From contig NZ_CAJQUM010000001.1 of assembly GCF_907163265.1 (NCBI RefSeq), positions 2,604,001 to 2,668,000 of the forward strand: 64,000 nt of DNA, written 5' to 3'. This stretch comes from Georgfuchsia toluolica (lineage in GTDB: Bacteria > Pseudomonadota > Gammaproteobacteria > Burkholderiales > Rhodocyclaceae). Below are positions 45,521-54,844 of this stretch, in pieces (positions within the stretch are counted from its first letter, which is position 1; the number at the start of each line of letters is the position of its first letter). The notes under the pieces were generated by a model, which ran no database searches, was not told where the DNA came from, and was given only the letters and a program-made list of their open reading frames with translations. The position numbers were made by a program, and so were the translations under genes.

Positions 45521-46909
45521 CTAAACGTGGCGCAGGGCATCGACGATCATCAGTTTCGCCGCACGGTTGGCCGGCCACCAGGCGGAGACAACGGTCACCG
45601 CAATCAATCCGATCACGCTGCCGATCATCAGGAACGGGTCCTGCCAAACGCGCACCAGGATCAGGTAGGCATAGGAATAACCGGGCGGTATCCAGGACCA
45701 GCCGCTGTGATTGATCAGGTAGGCGATGGACAGGGCACAGAGCACCCCGATCGCCGACCCGATCACCCCCAGCACGATGCCCTCGCACATGAACAGGCGG
45801 CGGATGCCGGAACGACGCAAGCCCATGGCGCGCAGGGTGCCGATTTCAACCGTGCGTTCCACCACGGCGGTGCTCATGGTGTTGCCGATCGTGAACAGCA
45901 CGATGACGCCGATCAGGACCGCTATAAACCCGAACATTGAATCCATGAACTGCAAGGTCTGTCCATACATCGGGTTGAGAACGCCAAAATCGAGGACCTC
46001 CAGCGGTGCGGTCTTGAATTCGGTCGCCAGCAATTTCTCCAGCCGCGCTTTCGCCTCCGCTATCTGGTGGGTATGTTGCAGCTGCACCATGATGGCGGTT
46101 ACCTGTGGCGGCGTCGACCCGTAGATCAGTTTCTGCGCCCGCGCCAGATGCATGGCCAGATAGACATCGTCCAGCGCCTTGATGCCCTTGTTCTCGGCCT
46201 TCACCACGTTTAGGCTGGCGACATTCGGAGCGCCATGCGCCGTGGCTGCCAGCAGCTCGATGCGGGTTTCGTCCTGCTGCGGGATATTGTTTTTTTCTAG
46301 CGCGGACAGTGCGGCGATATCGTCCGGCGCCCGCTCGCCTTCTGCAACTGCCGCGATCGGCGCCTGGGTGCAATTGGGCACCTTGAGTGCATTGCAAAGA
46401 TTGAGCTTGCGCGCCACGCCGGTACCAACGACAACGGCATCTTCACCGGTGCCGACCAGAGGCGGCGGTTTGGAATAGCTGAACACCTCGTAGTCGTTCC
46501 ACTGCAGCAGCCGATTGCGCTCTTCCGCCACCAGGCCGACCGCCAGCACCGAGCGCGAAATGCCGGCCGAAAAATTGCCAGCGATGCCGCCCAATTGCAG
46601 GGTCGGCGTTACCACGGTCAGCATCGGCGCCAGCACCGGATCGCGCTTGATTGCTGCGATGATGCGCTGGTAGTCCGGAATGCCGTAGGCGGTCGGATTG
46701 TCGCTGCCATCGAGAAAATAATCCTTGTGCTGAACCTGCAAATGGCCGCTGTTTTGCACGAAGCTGGTCTGCAGCCCGTACATGATGTTGGAGCGGTAGC
46801 CGCCGAACAGCAGGATGGCCACCAGGCCGACGATCATGGCCAGCAGCGTGGTAAGCGAACGGCGGCGGTTGCGCAGCAGATTGCGTACTGCCAGCGACAA
46901 GATCTTCAT
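45521..46909 (-). CDS. ABC transporter permease, MacB/LolCE-like (FtsX domain)
   Basis: 462 residues. It has an N-terminal membrane helix (LAMIVGLVAILLFGGYRSNI), a large periplasmic domain (residues 45-330), and a C-terminal FtsX domain with three helices (FGFIAVLIGVIVLFTIGNTM; FMCEGIVLGVIGSAIGVLCA; MIGSVIGLIAVTVVSAWW). This is the type VII ABC layout used for lipoprotein extraction (LolCE) and mechanical work in the periplasm (MacB). The ATG at 46909 overlaps the ATPase stop by four bases. Confidence 0.9.
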   Translation of the reverse strand: MKILSLAVRNLLRNRRRSLTTLLAMIVGLVAILLFGGYRSNIMYGLQTSFVQNSGHLQVQHKDYFLDGSDNPTAYGIPDYQRIIAAIKRDPVLAPMLTVVTPTLQLGGIAGNFSAGISRSVLAVGLVAEERNRLLQWNDYEVFSYSKPPPLVGTGEDAVVVGTGVARKLNLCNALKVPNCTQAPIAAVAEGERAPDDIAALSALEKNNIPQQDETRIELLAATAHGAPNVASLNVVKAENKGIKALDDVYLAMHLARAQKLIYGSTPPQVTAIMVQLQHTHQIAEAKARLEKLLATEFKTAPLEVLDFGVLNPMYGQTLQFMDSMFGFIAVLIGVIVLFTIGNTMSTAVVERTVEIGTLRAMGLRRSGIRRLFMCEGIVLGVIGSAIGVLCALSIAYLINHSGWSWIPPGYSYAYLILVRVWQDPFLMIGSVIGLIAVTVVSAWWPANRAAKLMIVDALRHV

Positions 46910-47613
46910 GGCGCGTCCACTGTCGCCGCGCGGCATCGCTCGACGCCGGTGATGCGGCCGTCGCGTATGAATATCGCATCGTCGGCCTCGGCCTGCACCT
47001 GCGGATCGTGGGAGGAAAACACAAAGGACACATGATGCATGCGCTGCATCTTGCGCATGAGGGCGATGATCGCGGCGCCGGTGTGGCTGTCGAGGTTGGC
47101 GGTTGGCTCGTCGGCCAGCACCAGTTTCGGCTCGGTCGCCAGCGCACGCGCAATCGCTACCCGCTGCCGCTGTCCGCCGGACAATTGACCCGGACGACTT
47201 TGTGCCCGCTCCGCCAGCCCCACCGCGTCGAGCAGCGCCAGCACGCGCCGCCGCCGTTCCGCGGCGAGAATCTTCGCCAGCAGCAGGGGATATTCGACAT
47301 TCTCATAGGCGGTCAGCACCGGCAGCAGGTTGAAATTCTGGAATATGAAACCCAGGTGGCCGGCGCGGAAGTCGGACATGGCATCGTCCGTCATCTCGTT
47401 CACCGACTGCCCGGCCACCACCACCTCGCCATGATCCGGCCGGTCGATGCAGCCGATCAGATTCAACAGGGTGGTTTTGCCGCTGCCGGACGGACCGGAA
47501 ATCACGGTAAAGCAGTCGGGGCGGATTTCCAGGCTGATATCCGTCAACGCCGGCACGTCGACCGCATCGAGATGGTAGGTCTTGGCAACCTGCCTGAGAA
47601 CGACGGGATACAT
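46906..47613 (-). CDS. ABC transporter ATP-binding protein, LolD-like
   Basis: 235 residues. Walker A GPSGSGKTT, Q-loop region LGFIFQNFNLLPVLTAYENV, signature LSGGQRQRVAIARAL, Walker B LVLADEPTANLD and H-switch SSHD are all intact. It heads the five-gene operon. The ATG at 47613 follows GATGGAAGC and is preferred over one at 47631. The LPVLTAYENVEYPLLL segment is typical of LolD/MacB-class ATPases that pair with four-helix permeases. Confidence 0.9.
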   Translation of the reverse strand: MYPVVLRQVAKTYHLDAVDVPALTDISLEIRPDCFTVISGPSGSGKTTLLNLIGCIDRPDHGEVVVAGQSVNEMTDDAMSDFRAGHLGFIFQNFNLLPVLTAYENVEYPLLLAKILAAERRRRVLALLDAVGLAERAQSRPGQLSGGQRQRVAIARALATEPKLVLADEPTANLDSHTGAAIIALMRKMQRMHHVSFVFSSHDPQVQAEADDAIFIRDGRITGVERCRAATVDAP

Positions 47614-47867
47614 AATGCTTCCATCAAGCATAATCAGACCGGATCAATAATTTCAAACAGCCTTATTCTAGCCCGATGCGCAACGGCGCAATGACGTGGG
47701 CGTCCCACAAGAAGGATGAGTTTGTCATGGTTGTCCGGTTTTTGCCATCCGGAATGCGCGGCGCGTAATCACTTGCAGGAAATATCTCAGCGCGCTGGGT
47801 TGCCGAGTGCCCCAGTCTCGAACTGATACTGCAACCTCAACCCCGTCAATGGCGAGGTCAAAGCGTG

Positions 47868-48593
47868 CTAGAACTTCAAAACAAAATGCGTTGAAGACCC
47901 ATTGGTTAACTGAATGTCAAAAGAAATGGGAGTAAGGGTTCCGACAGAGTCAATTCGATACTTATCCTGTTCAGTACCGATAAGTACGCCGGAAACGTCA
48001 TAAATCTTGGTAATCAAATTGATGATGGCGGTATTCGCGGTATCTCTTTCAACGACATAACTGAGGTCTTGCCTGCCGTCACCAACAGCTTTGGTGCTAT
48101 CCGTGTACAACGTTTCAGTACCGATATTGCCGGTATCGCCAACCTTGACTGACGACGGAATTGATGGGGCTGTCAGCCAAACGCCATAATCGACACATAT
48201 GTCATCAAAACCTAATGGGATGTAATTACTGTCGAAGTATTCGGTACTGCTGTCCGCAATGGATGCTGGAATACAGTCAGTTAAAGACATGGTTAAAGTA
48301 TTTGTGGCTGAAAAGCCATTAACACCTTCAAACACGGCCGCGGTAGTTGCGGGTGCCGCTGTAGCGGTTCCGGAGCCGGTACAAGTGCCAGAAACCGTAA
48401 AGGTTTTATTCATGCCATTGGCAATAAGATTCTTATAGCCTGTCTGTAATGGAAACGAAAGTGTTGAAATGACAGGGCCGGAGAAACCGCCGCCGCCACC
48501 ACCGCCGCCGCCACCACATCCGGCCGCAAATAAGGCAAACAACGACGCTATCAACCACGTCAACGCTTTGAAATGTTTTTCAAGGAGTTCCAT
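47868..48593 (-). CDS. Lipoprotein with poly-glycine tether, function unknown
   Basis: 241 residues. The lipobox FAAGC is followed at once by a run of ten glycines and then FSGPVISTLSFPLQTGYKNL. The remaining part is Thr/Ser/Ala-rich and beta-structured, with paired cysteines (SGTCTGSG; SLTDCIPAS; DDICVDYG). Predicted to be an envelope lipoprotein with a flexible tether. AGGAG precedes the ATG at 48593. I do not recognise the family. It is noticeably richer in AT than its neighbours. It stands alone, 254 bp upstream of the transporter operon on the same strand. Confidence 0.75.
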   Translation of the reverse strand: MELLEKHFKALTWLIASLFALFAAGCGGGGGGGGGGFSGPVISTLSFPLQTGYKNLIANGMNKTFTVSGTCTGSGTATAAPATTAAVFEGVNGFSATNTLTMSLTDCIPASIADSSTEYFDSNYIPLGFDDICVDYGVWLTAPSIPSSVKVGDTGNIGTETLYTDSTKAVGDGRQDLSYVVERDTANTAIINLITKIYDVSGVLIGTEQDKYRIDSVGTLTPISFDIQLTNGSSTHFVLKF

Positions 48594-48668
48594 TTTTATC
48601 TCCTGTTTCCTTGATAAAGAAGGATGGCCGTAAAACGCGATTGCCTTGCCCCGCGCCATGACAAGCAA

Positions 48669-49181
48669 CGTTGGAATATCAGCCTACCCCATCATCTGGC
48701 AACGGCGCACATGGTCAATATTTATAGACTAGTCCTGCCATGACTCTTCTGATGTGACGCAAATCAAGAACACATTTAAAATGTCCGTTCTTGTCCGGAA
48801 GCCGGCTATCCTGATGGAAACTTGACCAAAGGCGCTTTCCAATCCATCACTTCAGCCACACCGGCACAAAGTCGCCGGTCAGGTTTGCCAGAAACAGCCA
48901 TTCAGCGAAGGGGTGCCCCACGGCTTGCATTAGGGCGAGGCCTTTGCTTGGTTGCGCAAGCTCTCGCGCTCGAAGTTTGACGAAGGCTATGCCGATGCTT
49001 TGCCGTTAAACGGTAAGAAGGTGAAGGAGATTCAGGTGCAGTTCCAGGATTCCGGCGCGGATCCTCTGTCGAGCAGTGCAGCCCAATTAGGCACGGAAGG
49101 CGGAGGAACATGGGCCCCTTGCACCGCTTTAGGCTGACCACAAGCCGCAAACGATGGCGTTGTGTGCTGCAGGGTGAATGG
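48669..49181. other. 513-bp spacer without a supported gene
   Basis: A short forward open frame at 48952-49137 encodes LRKLSRSKFDEGYADALPLN and KKVKEIQVQFQDSG, which reads like real protein. Because it lacks a start with a ribosome site and ends abruptly, it may be a fragment of a lost gene. I cannot name it. No promoter or terminator stands out. Confidence 0.35.
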
Positions 49182-49508
49182 TCAATCACGGAATCCGGAT
49201 GGCCGATTTTTCTTCCGATCCATGCATTGGCCCTTCTCTTCCAGCCAATAGACGACGTTCCCCACGACAACCACACTTCCGGAAACCACCGCGGTGGCCG
49301 CCGAGATGGCGCCGACCGCGGTCAGCAATGCCACACAGCCCTCATTGCTGCAGCCTGAGATCGACGCCACCTGATAAGACTCAAGCGTCATTTTTCTTTC
49401 ATAAATCTCGCAGTCCGAGTCGTAAACCGAGATGGTGCGCGGCAGGAATACGCAGCCCGCCAGTAAAACGGGAGCCATCCCGGCCAGGGTTGCCGCGCGC
49501 CACATCAT
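49182..49508 (-). CDS. Small lipoprotein of unknown function
   Basis: 108 residues. A signal with lipobox VLLAGC (Cys near residue 19) is followed by VYDSDCEIYERKMTLESYQV, then a glycine/alanine-rich hydrophobic stretch (ALLTAVGAISAATAVVSGSVVVVGNVVYWLEEKG) that could insert in a membrane. Two further Cys pairs are present. Unrecognised family. It lies 40 bp downstream of the ferritin-like gene on the same strand. Confidence 0.65.
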   Translation of the reverse strand: MMWRAATLAGMAPVLLAGCVFLPRTISVYDSDCEIYERKMTLESYQVASISGCSNEGCVALLTAVGAISAATAVVSGSVVVVGNVVYWLEEKGQCMDRKKNRPSGFRD

Positions 49509-49548
49509 CGCAGGGAGGCTGGGCGCATGCGGCTATCGACAGGAGTCT

Positions 49549-50070
49549 TTACAACGCAGGCGTATCAACGTCCTCCGCGTCGACATCCGGCTCCAGCGTA
49601 TCGGGGTATTTCGGCATCTGTTCCGTCAACAGCCTCTGGTGCTCTTTTTCCTCATCCCTGAGTTCCTCGAAAAGCTTTCGCACTGCCTGATCCTGAATGC
49701 CCGGCAAGGTTTGATCAAAAAAATCATAGGCTTTGACTTCAGACTCCATGGCGACATTCAGGGCATGCCGCGGAGACATGAAGGGCCTGGGTTTCCCGGT
49801 ATCCGGCGCTTCGATATCCTCAATCATGTCCGCCGTGACTCGCGCAGGAGCGTCGCCAAAAAGCGCCCGCCTTTTTTGTGCAAGCTCTGTCCCGTGACGT
49901 TGCTCATTGCGCGCCATCATGCTGAAAAAATCCGTCGCATCACCGCGGTATCGTTCGCCGAGCTGGGCCACAAACAAAAGATAGCGCTCTTCCGCTTCCT
50001 TCTCGATCAGCACGGCCAGATCGAGCGCATCCTGCAGATTCAATTTTGAAACATCCAGTTGCGTGGCCAT
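49549..50070 (-). CDS. Ferritin-like / rubrerythrin-family protein
   Basis: 173 residues forming a four-helix bundle with the di-iron ligand pattern: IEKEAEERYLLF, MARNEQRHGTEL, ESEVKAYDFF and RDEEKEHQRLL. There is no C-terminal rubredoxin domain. Likely role is in iron handling or peroxide protection in the cytosol. GGAGGAATTT precedes the ATG at 50070, so a longer frame from 50124 is rejected. Confidence 0.85.
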   Translation of the reverse strand: MATQLDVSKLNLQDALDLAVLIEKEAEERYLLFVAQLGERYRGDATDFFSMMARNEQRHGTELAQKRRALFGDAPARVTADMIEDIEAPDTGKPRPFMSPRHALNVAMESEVKAYDFFDQTLPGIQDQAVRKLFEELRDEEKEHQRLLTEQMPKYPDTLEPDVDAEDVDTPAL

Positions 50071-50177
50071 AAATTCCTCCCGGAGAGTAGGGGTTTTACC
50101 TGAGAATAAAGATTCCAATTGCACAGTGGAGAGTATCCACGGGTTTTGTGGCCGCAGTCAATCTTCAATTTGCGGAC

Positions 50178-51008
50178 TCAAATCCGATGGGCCTTGCGGA
50201 CCAGAAGCGACAGGCCGTCGACCGACTCACTGCGCGAGCACAATTCCGGCAATAGCGTCGAATCGATCCTCTCGGGATCATAGACGGCCACCGCGAAGCT
50301 GTCGCCGGGTTGGAAGTAGGTGGTCTCGCCCAGCGTTGTATAACGCGTGGCGCCGATGGCGATCACCGCATGCTCCGGACGGCCTGCTTTGGAAAGCAGC
50401 AGGGGCAGGTTCTCAAGCGGCCCTTCGTCGGCCTGCGCTGTCAATTTCTCTTCGATCCAGGCAATCAGGTCTGGCCCATACAGCGTGTATCCCGCCACCG
50501 GACTGTCAATGCCGTATGCATTCCAGCCGCCATCCCGTCCGAGGAACGAGGCAATCCGCCACGAATCCAGCCCCGAACCGGAATCGAGACCATTGGCAAG
50601 CTTGATCCAGCGGGAAGAAAGTCCCTTGGAGTCGGGCCCCCAGTTCTTCTTGACGCTGATCTTGGGCGCGCCCTCGCGGCGGATCGAGGCGTCATCGAAG
50701 GCGGCAAATGCCAATGGTTTTACCCTCACAACATTTCCGGCGGTGTAGTGAAGTTCGCAGGCCAGCGCCACTTCCGGTTCGCCCTGGACTTGGGCACCCT
50801 CGGGTAGAACCATAGCGGAACTGGAGACCGGATCGACGGCCAGGAAATGTCCCTCGATGGACAGATGGAAGGGAAACATTCCCTTGGGGCCTGCACCGGT
50901 TTTTTTTAGGGTTGCGAAATCCCTGACCTCGCCCGCCTGCTCCAGATGCCCCGCAAAATTACCGGCAATACCAAATCCGGCCCAACGACCCGCAGCCAAG
51001 TTGATCAT
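50178..51008 (-). CDS. DUF5718 family protein
   Basis: 276 residues, no signal or membrane segment. It starts MINLAAGRWAGFGIAGNFAG and contains GMFPFHLSIEGHFLAVDPVS and NGLDSGSGLDSWRIASFLGR, as in the DUF5718 family of unknown function. The fold recalls fumarylacetoacetate-hydrolase-like enzymes, but that is only a guess from the AVDP..SS and EPEVALACEL segments. Monocistronic. Confidence 0.75.
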   Translation of the reverse strand: MINLAAGRWAGFGIAGNFAGHLEQAGEVRDFATLKKTGAGPKGMFPFHLSIEGHFLAVDPVSSSAMVLPEGAQVQGEPEVALACELHYTAGNVVRVKPLAFAAFDDASIRREGAPKISVKKNWGPDSKGLSSRWIKLANGLDSGSGLDSWRIASFLGRDGGWNAYGIDSPVAGYTLYGPDLIAWIEEKLTAQADEGPLENLPLLLSKAGRPEHAVIAIGATRYTTLGETTYFQPGDSFAVAVYDPERIDSTLLPELCSRSESVDGLSLLVRKAHRI

Positions 51009-51124
51009 GATTTTCCAAACGTAAAGACAAGGAAATGCCGGGGACATCGGCGCCCCGGCCCAATACGGATAAACAACTCGACCATCCCTGCCTGAAGAGG
51101 CCCTTGAGCCAGTCTGAAGATGCT

Positions 51125-51841
51125 TTACCCTGATTTATAAATTATAACTTCTCCCGCATCCACGATGCTGTCGCGTGCAGCGATGACCACGGCGACACGG
51201 CCTCGATAGCCGGCCAGGTTGGCGACATTGTCATAGCGGTCGCCCAATAGCCAGTCGGCCGGAAGCCAGGGGTAGTGATGGCGCGCGACGTTGCGCAGAT
51301 CGTCCCAGGGCGTGATCAGCAGCAGGGCGTCGGCAGCGGCGCTTTGCGCCACTGCCGCGGCGATACCCGCGCCCAGCGACTCGCCGGCAAGCAGCAGCGG
51401 CCCCGGAAACTGACGGCGGACCAGGGCGAGGATTGCGCTGGCGTCGGCGGTCAGCGCCGTTTCGCCGAGCTTGCCGGAGCGCGGGCCATAGCCCGGATAT
51501 TCGGCCAGGATCAGGCGCAGACCGCGGCGGGCAAACTCGTCGGCATACCAGGCGCGGTGCCCCGCATGCCCGGCATTGCCGTGGAACAGCATCACCGTGC
51601 CGCAGGCCTTGCCTGCGGGTTCGCGCAGCAGGCCGCGGTAGTCATCCTGGCCCGGCCACGGCACCAGGCCGCTGCTGCGGGCGCCGGCAAGCACAGTGGA
51701 CAGCAGCGGATGGTCGGGGTAGTAGATCAGGCGATCCTGGAACATGACGGGAACTCCCACAAGCAAAAGGACGACGATGACAAGCAGCCGCACGCACCGG
51801 CTAACGCGGCCGTGCCGTTTGGCCCGGTGCTGGATTCGTGA
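51125..51841 (-). pseudogene. Alpha/beta hydrolase (BEM46/YfhR-like), C-terminally truncated
   Basis: 238 residues. An N-terminal membrane anchor (VRLLVIVVLLLVGVPVMF) is followed by the hydrolase core: HGNAGHAGHR oxyanion region, EYPGYGPRSG, and nucleophile motif AGESLGAGIA. The Asp segment VVIAARDSIV is reached, but the protein then ends in DAGEVIIYKSG, so the last 30-40 residues with the catalytic His (normally GxxH) are missing. Downstream frames do not restore them. It is therefore probably inactive. The ATG at 51841 is chosen to give the membrane anchor. Confidence 0.7.
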
Positions 51842-51957
51842 CATCGCGGACACGGACTGGAGTCTCCCCATGTATGTCAGGATGCGAGCCTGAAGATCCA
51901 TGCAAGCTTTTGCCCCACAGTTTCGTGACCTCCTGAGTCGCATGAAGTGGTTCCATT

Positions 51958-52743
51958 ATGACCATGAAATGGTTCGCACATAAGCGTATTCGCCACACGC
52001 TCAGATACCATCCCGTTCCCCGCGACGCGTGGAACAGGCTGATGCGCGAGGCTGCTATCTTCCGGGCCCTTTCCGCCGTGGAAAGGGCCCATTTGCGCGA
52101 GCTGTCCGCCCTGTTCCTGCGGCGCAAGGAATTCAGCGGGGTGCGGGGCCTGACCGTGTCCGCGGAAATGGCGCTCGCTGTGGCCGCCCAGGCTTGCCTG
52201 CTGATTTTGCAACTCGGCCTCGATTGCTATGACGACTGGGTCGGGGTGGTGATTTATCCCGGGGCTTTCCGGGTGGTGCGAGACAGCACCGATACCATCG
52301 GGCTGGTCTCGCGTCAGGAGAGCATATTGAGCGGCGAGTCCTGGTCGCGCGGGCCGGTGATCCTCTCCTGGGACGATGTTGCCCGCGACCTCGCCGCGCC
52401 CGAGCCCGGCTTCAATGTCGTGGTGCATGAATTTGCCCACAAGCTGGACATGCGGGACGGCAGCGCCAACGGTATGCCGCCGCTGCATCCGGATATGGCG
52501 CGGCAGCAGTGGACGGAGGCGTTCAGCGATGCATTCAACCGCTTGCAGCGGCAACAGGAGCAGCAGCTTTACTCCGGCATCGATGCATATGGCGCGACGG
52601 CGCCGGAAGAGTTCTTCGCCGTGGCGAGCGAATATTTCTTCACCGCTCCGCACACCTTGCATCAACAGTTCCCGGCGGTCTATGAACAACTGGTATTGTT
52701 CTATCGTCAGGATCCGGCAAGCCGGCAGAAGATGACCAGCTAA
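51958..52743 (+). CDS. mtfA: M90-family zinc metallopeptidase, MtfA-like
   Basis: 261 residues. The zinc motif HEFAHKLD (near residue 160) and the downstream YGATAPEEFFAVASEYFF supply the metal ligands and catalytic Glu, as in MtfA. In enterobacteria MtfA titrates the glucose repressor Mlc and has aminopeptidase activity; in this lineage the partner is unknown. It is divergent from the truncated hydrolase and 27 bp upstream of the SagB-like gene. Confidence 0.9.
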   Translation: MTMKWFAHKRIRHTLRYHPVPRDAWNRLMREAAIFRALSAVERAHLRELSALFLRRKEFSGVRGLTVSAEMALAVAAQACLLILQLGLDCYDDWVGVVIYPGAFRVVRDSTDTIGLVSRQESILSGESWSRGPVILSWDDVARDLAAPEPGFNVVVHEFAHKLDMRDGSANGMPPLHPDMARQQWTEAFSDAFNRLQRQQEQQLYSGIDAYGATAPEEFFAVASEYFFTAPHTLHQQFPAVYEQLVLFYRQDPASRQKMTS

Positions 52744-52770
52744 GCCGGATCACGTTTTCAAGTTTCCGTT

Positions 52771-54342
52771 ATGGCAGATTACACGCTCTCCGATTACCAC
52801 GAACGCAGCAAGCATCGTCCCGGCCGTTACGCGCCCGGGCCGGGATGGCTGGACTGGGCCAATCAGCCGGATCCCTTTCGCCGTTACGAGGGAACCCGGC
52901 GCATCGACTTGCCACTTCGCGCGGACGGGCTGAAAACAAGCTACAACGCGCTGCGCAACGGAAACCTGCCGCCGCCGCACGCGCTCGACCTTGACTCGGT
53001 CGGCATGCTGTTTGAATTGTCGCTGGCCATCTCTGCCTGGAAGTCCCACGCTGGCGCCACCTGGGCCCTGCGCTGCAATCCCTCCAGCGGCAATTTGCAT
53101 CCCACCGAAGGCTATCTCGCCAGCGGCAACATGCCGGGTCTTGCGGCAGGGGTTTATCACTACGTGAGCTGCGATCACACGCTGGAGCAGCGTGGCGTCT
53201 GGGATGCGCCGCAGGATCTTAATGGCATATTCATCGGCCTGACCAGCATCGCCTGGCGCGAGGCGTGGAAGTACGGCATGCGCGCCTTCCGCTACTGCCA
53301 GGAGGATTGCGGCCATGCACTCGCCGCAGTCAGCCTTGCCGCGGCGGCACTGGGCTGGCGTGCGCGGCTACTGGCGGCGCCGCCCGATACGGAGATTGCG
53401 GCGTTGCTTGGGCTTGACCGCGATATGGGGCTCGCGGAGCGGGAACAGCCTGATTGCCTGTTGTGGATCGGCCCGGGCGAATTGCCTGCGCTGCCGCCTG
53501 CTCCCGCGCAGTTCCATGGCAGGTCCAATCGCTTGAGTCCCGGTCATGTTGACTGGCCCGATATCGAGCAGGTCGTCAAGGTCACGGTCAAGCCGCATGT
53601 GATGGTGCTGCCGGACGAGGCGGGATACGTCGCGGCTGCGCCTGTTGCAACAGATGTGGCGGGCGATTTTCCTGCCGCAACTCTCATTCGACAGCGGCGC
53701 AGCGCAGTCAGCTTCGATGCGACGACGCGAATCAGCGCCGGCAAATTCTTCGCGCTACTCGATGCGACCTTACCCCGCGCTGCCGCGCCGCCATGGTCCG
53801 CCTGGCCCTGGCCGGCGGAAGTCCATCCGGCTATTTTCGTGCATCGGGTTGACGGCCTTGAACCGGGGCTATACCTGCTGGTCAGGAATCCGCAGGCGCT
53901 GGCTATGTTACAGGCGGCGCTGCGCGCGGATTGGCTATGGCAGAAAACCGGCCCGCCCGGTCTGCCGCTTTATTTGCTGGTTCCGTATGATCTGCGCGAC
54001 GTGGCGCGCGGTATTTCGTGCGATCAGGACATCGCCGCCGATTCCTGCTTTGCCCTGGGCATGCTGGCCCATTACGAGATCGCGGCCAGCGCGCCATGGC
54101 GCTATCGCGCGCTGCACTGGGAGTGCGGCATGCTGGGACAGGTGCTCTATCTGGAGGCCGAGGCTGTCGGTCTGCGCGGTACCGGCATCGGTTGCTTCCT
54201 CGACGACGAGATGCATGCGCTGCTCGGACTGGAAGACAGCGCCTGGCAAAGCCTCTATCACTTCACCGTGGGCGGTGCCGTGGAGGATCCGCGTCTCAGC
54301 ACACTGCCAGCTTATCCCTCCGGCTCGATCAAGTCCGGATAA
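52771..54342 (+). CDS. SagB/ThcOx-type dehydrogenase (double nitroreductase fold)
   Basis: 523 residues in two related halves. The first is YHERSKHRPGRYAPGPGWLD to about residue 250, with LRCNPSSGNLHPTEGYL and ALAAVSLAAAALGWRARLL. The second starts near residue 305 with ATLIRQRRSAVSFDATTRIS, with CFALGMLAHYEIAASAPWRY and EAVGLRGTGIGCFLDDEMHA. Flavin-binding SagB-type enzymes oxidise thiazolines and oxazolines in modified peptides, but this long stand-alone form is common in betaproteobacteria without any precursor peptide and has no known substrate. No cyclodehydratase gene is adjacent. Confidence 0.87.
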   Translation: MADYTLSDYHERSKHRPGRYAPGPGWLDWANQPDPFRRYEGTRRIDLPLRADGLKTSYNALRNGNLPPPHALDLDSVGMLFELSLAISAWKSHAGATWALRCNPSSGNLHPTEGYLASGNMPGLAAGVYHYVSCDHTLEQRGVWDAPQDLNGIFIGLTSIAWREAWKYGMRAFRYCQEDCGHALAAVSLAAAALGWRARLLAAPPDTEIAALLGLDRDMGLAEREQPDCLLWIGPGELPALPPAPAQFHGRSNRLSPGHVDWPDIEQVVKVTVKPHVMVLPDEAGYVAAAPVATDVAGDFPAATLIRQRRSAVSFDATTRISAGKFFALLDATLPRAAAPPWSAWPWPAEVHPAIFVHRVDGLEPGLYLLVRNPQALAMLQAALRADWLWQKTGPPGLPLYLLVPYDLRDVARGISCDQDIAADSCFALGMLAHYEIAASAPWRYRALHWECGMLGQVLYLEAEAVGLRGTGIGCFLDDEMHALLGLEDSAWQSLYHFTVGGAVEDPRLSTLPAYPSGSIKSG

Positions 54343-54375
54343 GTTATCCGGGAAGCTGCGATTCCGAATCAAACT

Positions 54376-54612
54376 TCATTCAGCGGCGGCTTCATCTGCG
54401 ATGTTAATAATGCGCGCGGGTACTATCGTCGAAATCGCATGCTTGTAGACCATCTGTGTGGCCGCGCTCTTGAGCAGAACCACATACTGGTCGAAGGATT
54501 CCACCTGGCCTTGCAGCTTGATGCCATTGACGAGAAACATCGATACCGGAATGTGCTCGCGGCGCAGTATGTTCAGGAACAGGTCTTGTAGATTTTGCCC
54601 TTTGTTTGCCAT
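54376..54612 (-). CDS. hfq: RNA chaperone Hfq
   Basis: 78 residues. Sm1 motif ([25 protein letters not shown]) and Sm2 motif ([12 protein letters not shown]) are both intact. It is a hexameric Sm-like protein that pairs small RNAs with mRNAs. Two features differ from the usual betaproteobacterial form: KSAATQMVY replaces the common RNTVTQMVY, and the tail is [11 protein letters not shown]. It is not next to hflX, the usual neighbour, so it could be a second copy. GGGCAACAC precedes the ATG. Confidence 0.93.
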   Translation of the reverse strand: MANKGQNLQDLFLNILRREHIPVSMFLVNGIKLQGQVESFDQYVVLLKSAATQMVYKHAISTIVPARIINIADEAAAE

Positions 54613-54844
54613 GTGTTGCCCTTGCTTGAAATGGATTCGAATTGATTAATGTAATGCATTTAGCGGTGTTCCGAACAAAAAATCACCGCTGCAGGACGCG
54701 GCAGGGGCAAGAAACAATCAGGAAAACGCTGAATAAGTCCCTCATCACCGAAGCCAAGACCACTTCTTGAGTATGGTTTTATCAAGGCTGACACAGCTGC
54801 CCAGAGAATAGTAGTATCGAAAATCACACTTTCTACAGCGGCGA

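Noticed and set aside
52771-54342. RiPP biosynthesis cluster around the SagB-like dehydrogenase
   Set aside because: No precursor peptide, cyclodehydratase or exporter gene adjacent; the radical SAM gene 500 bp away is AhbD-like and separated by hfq on the other strand.
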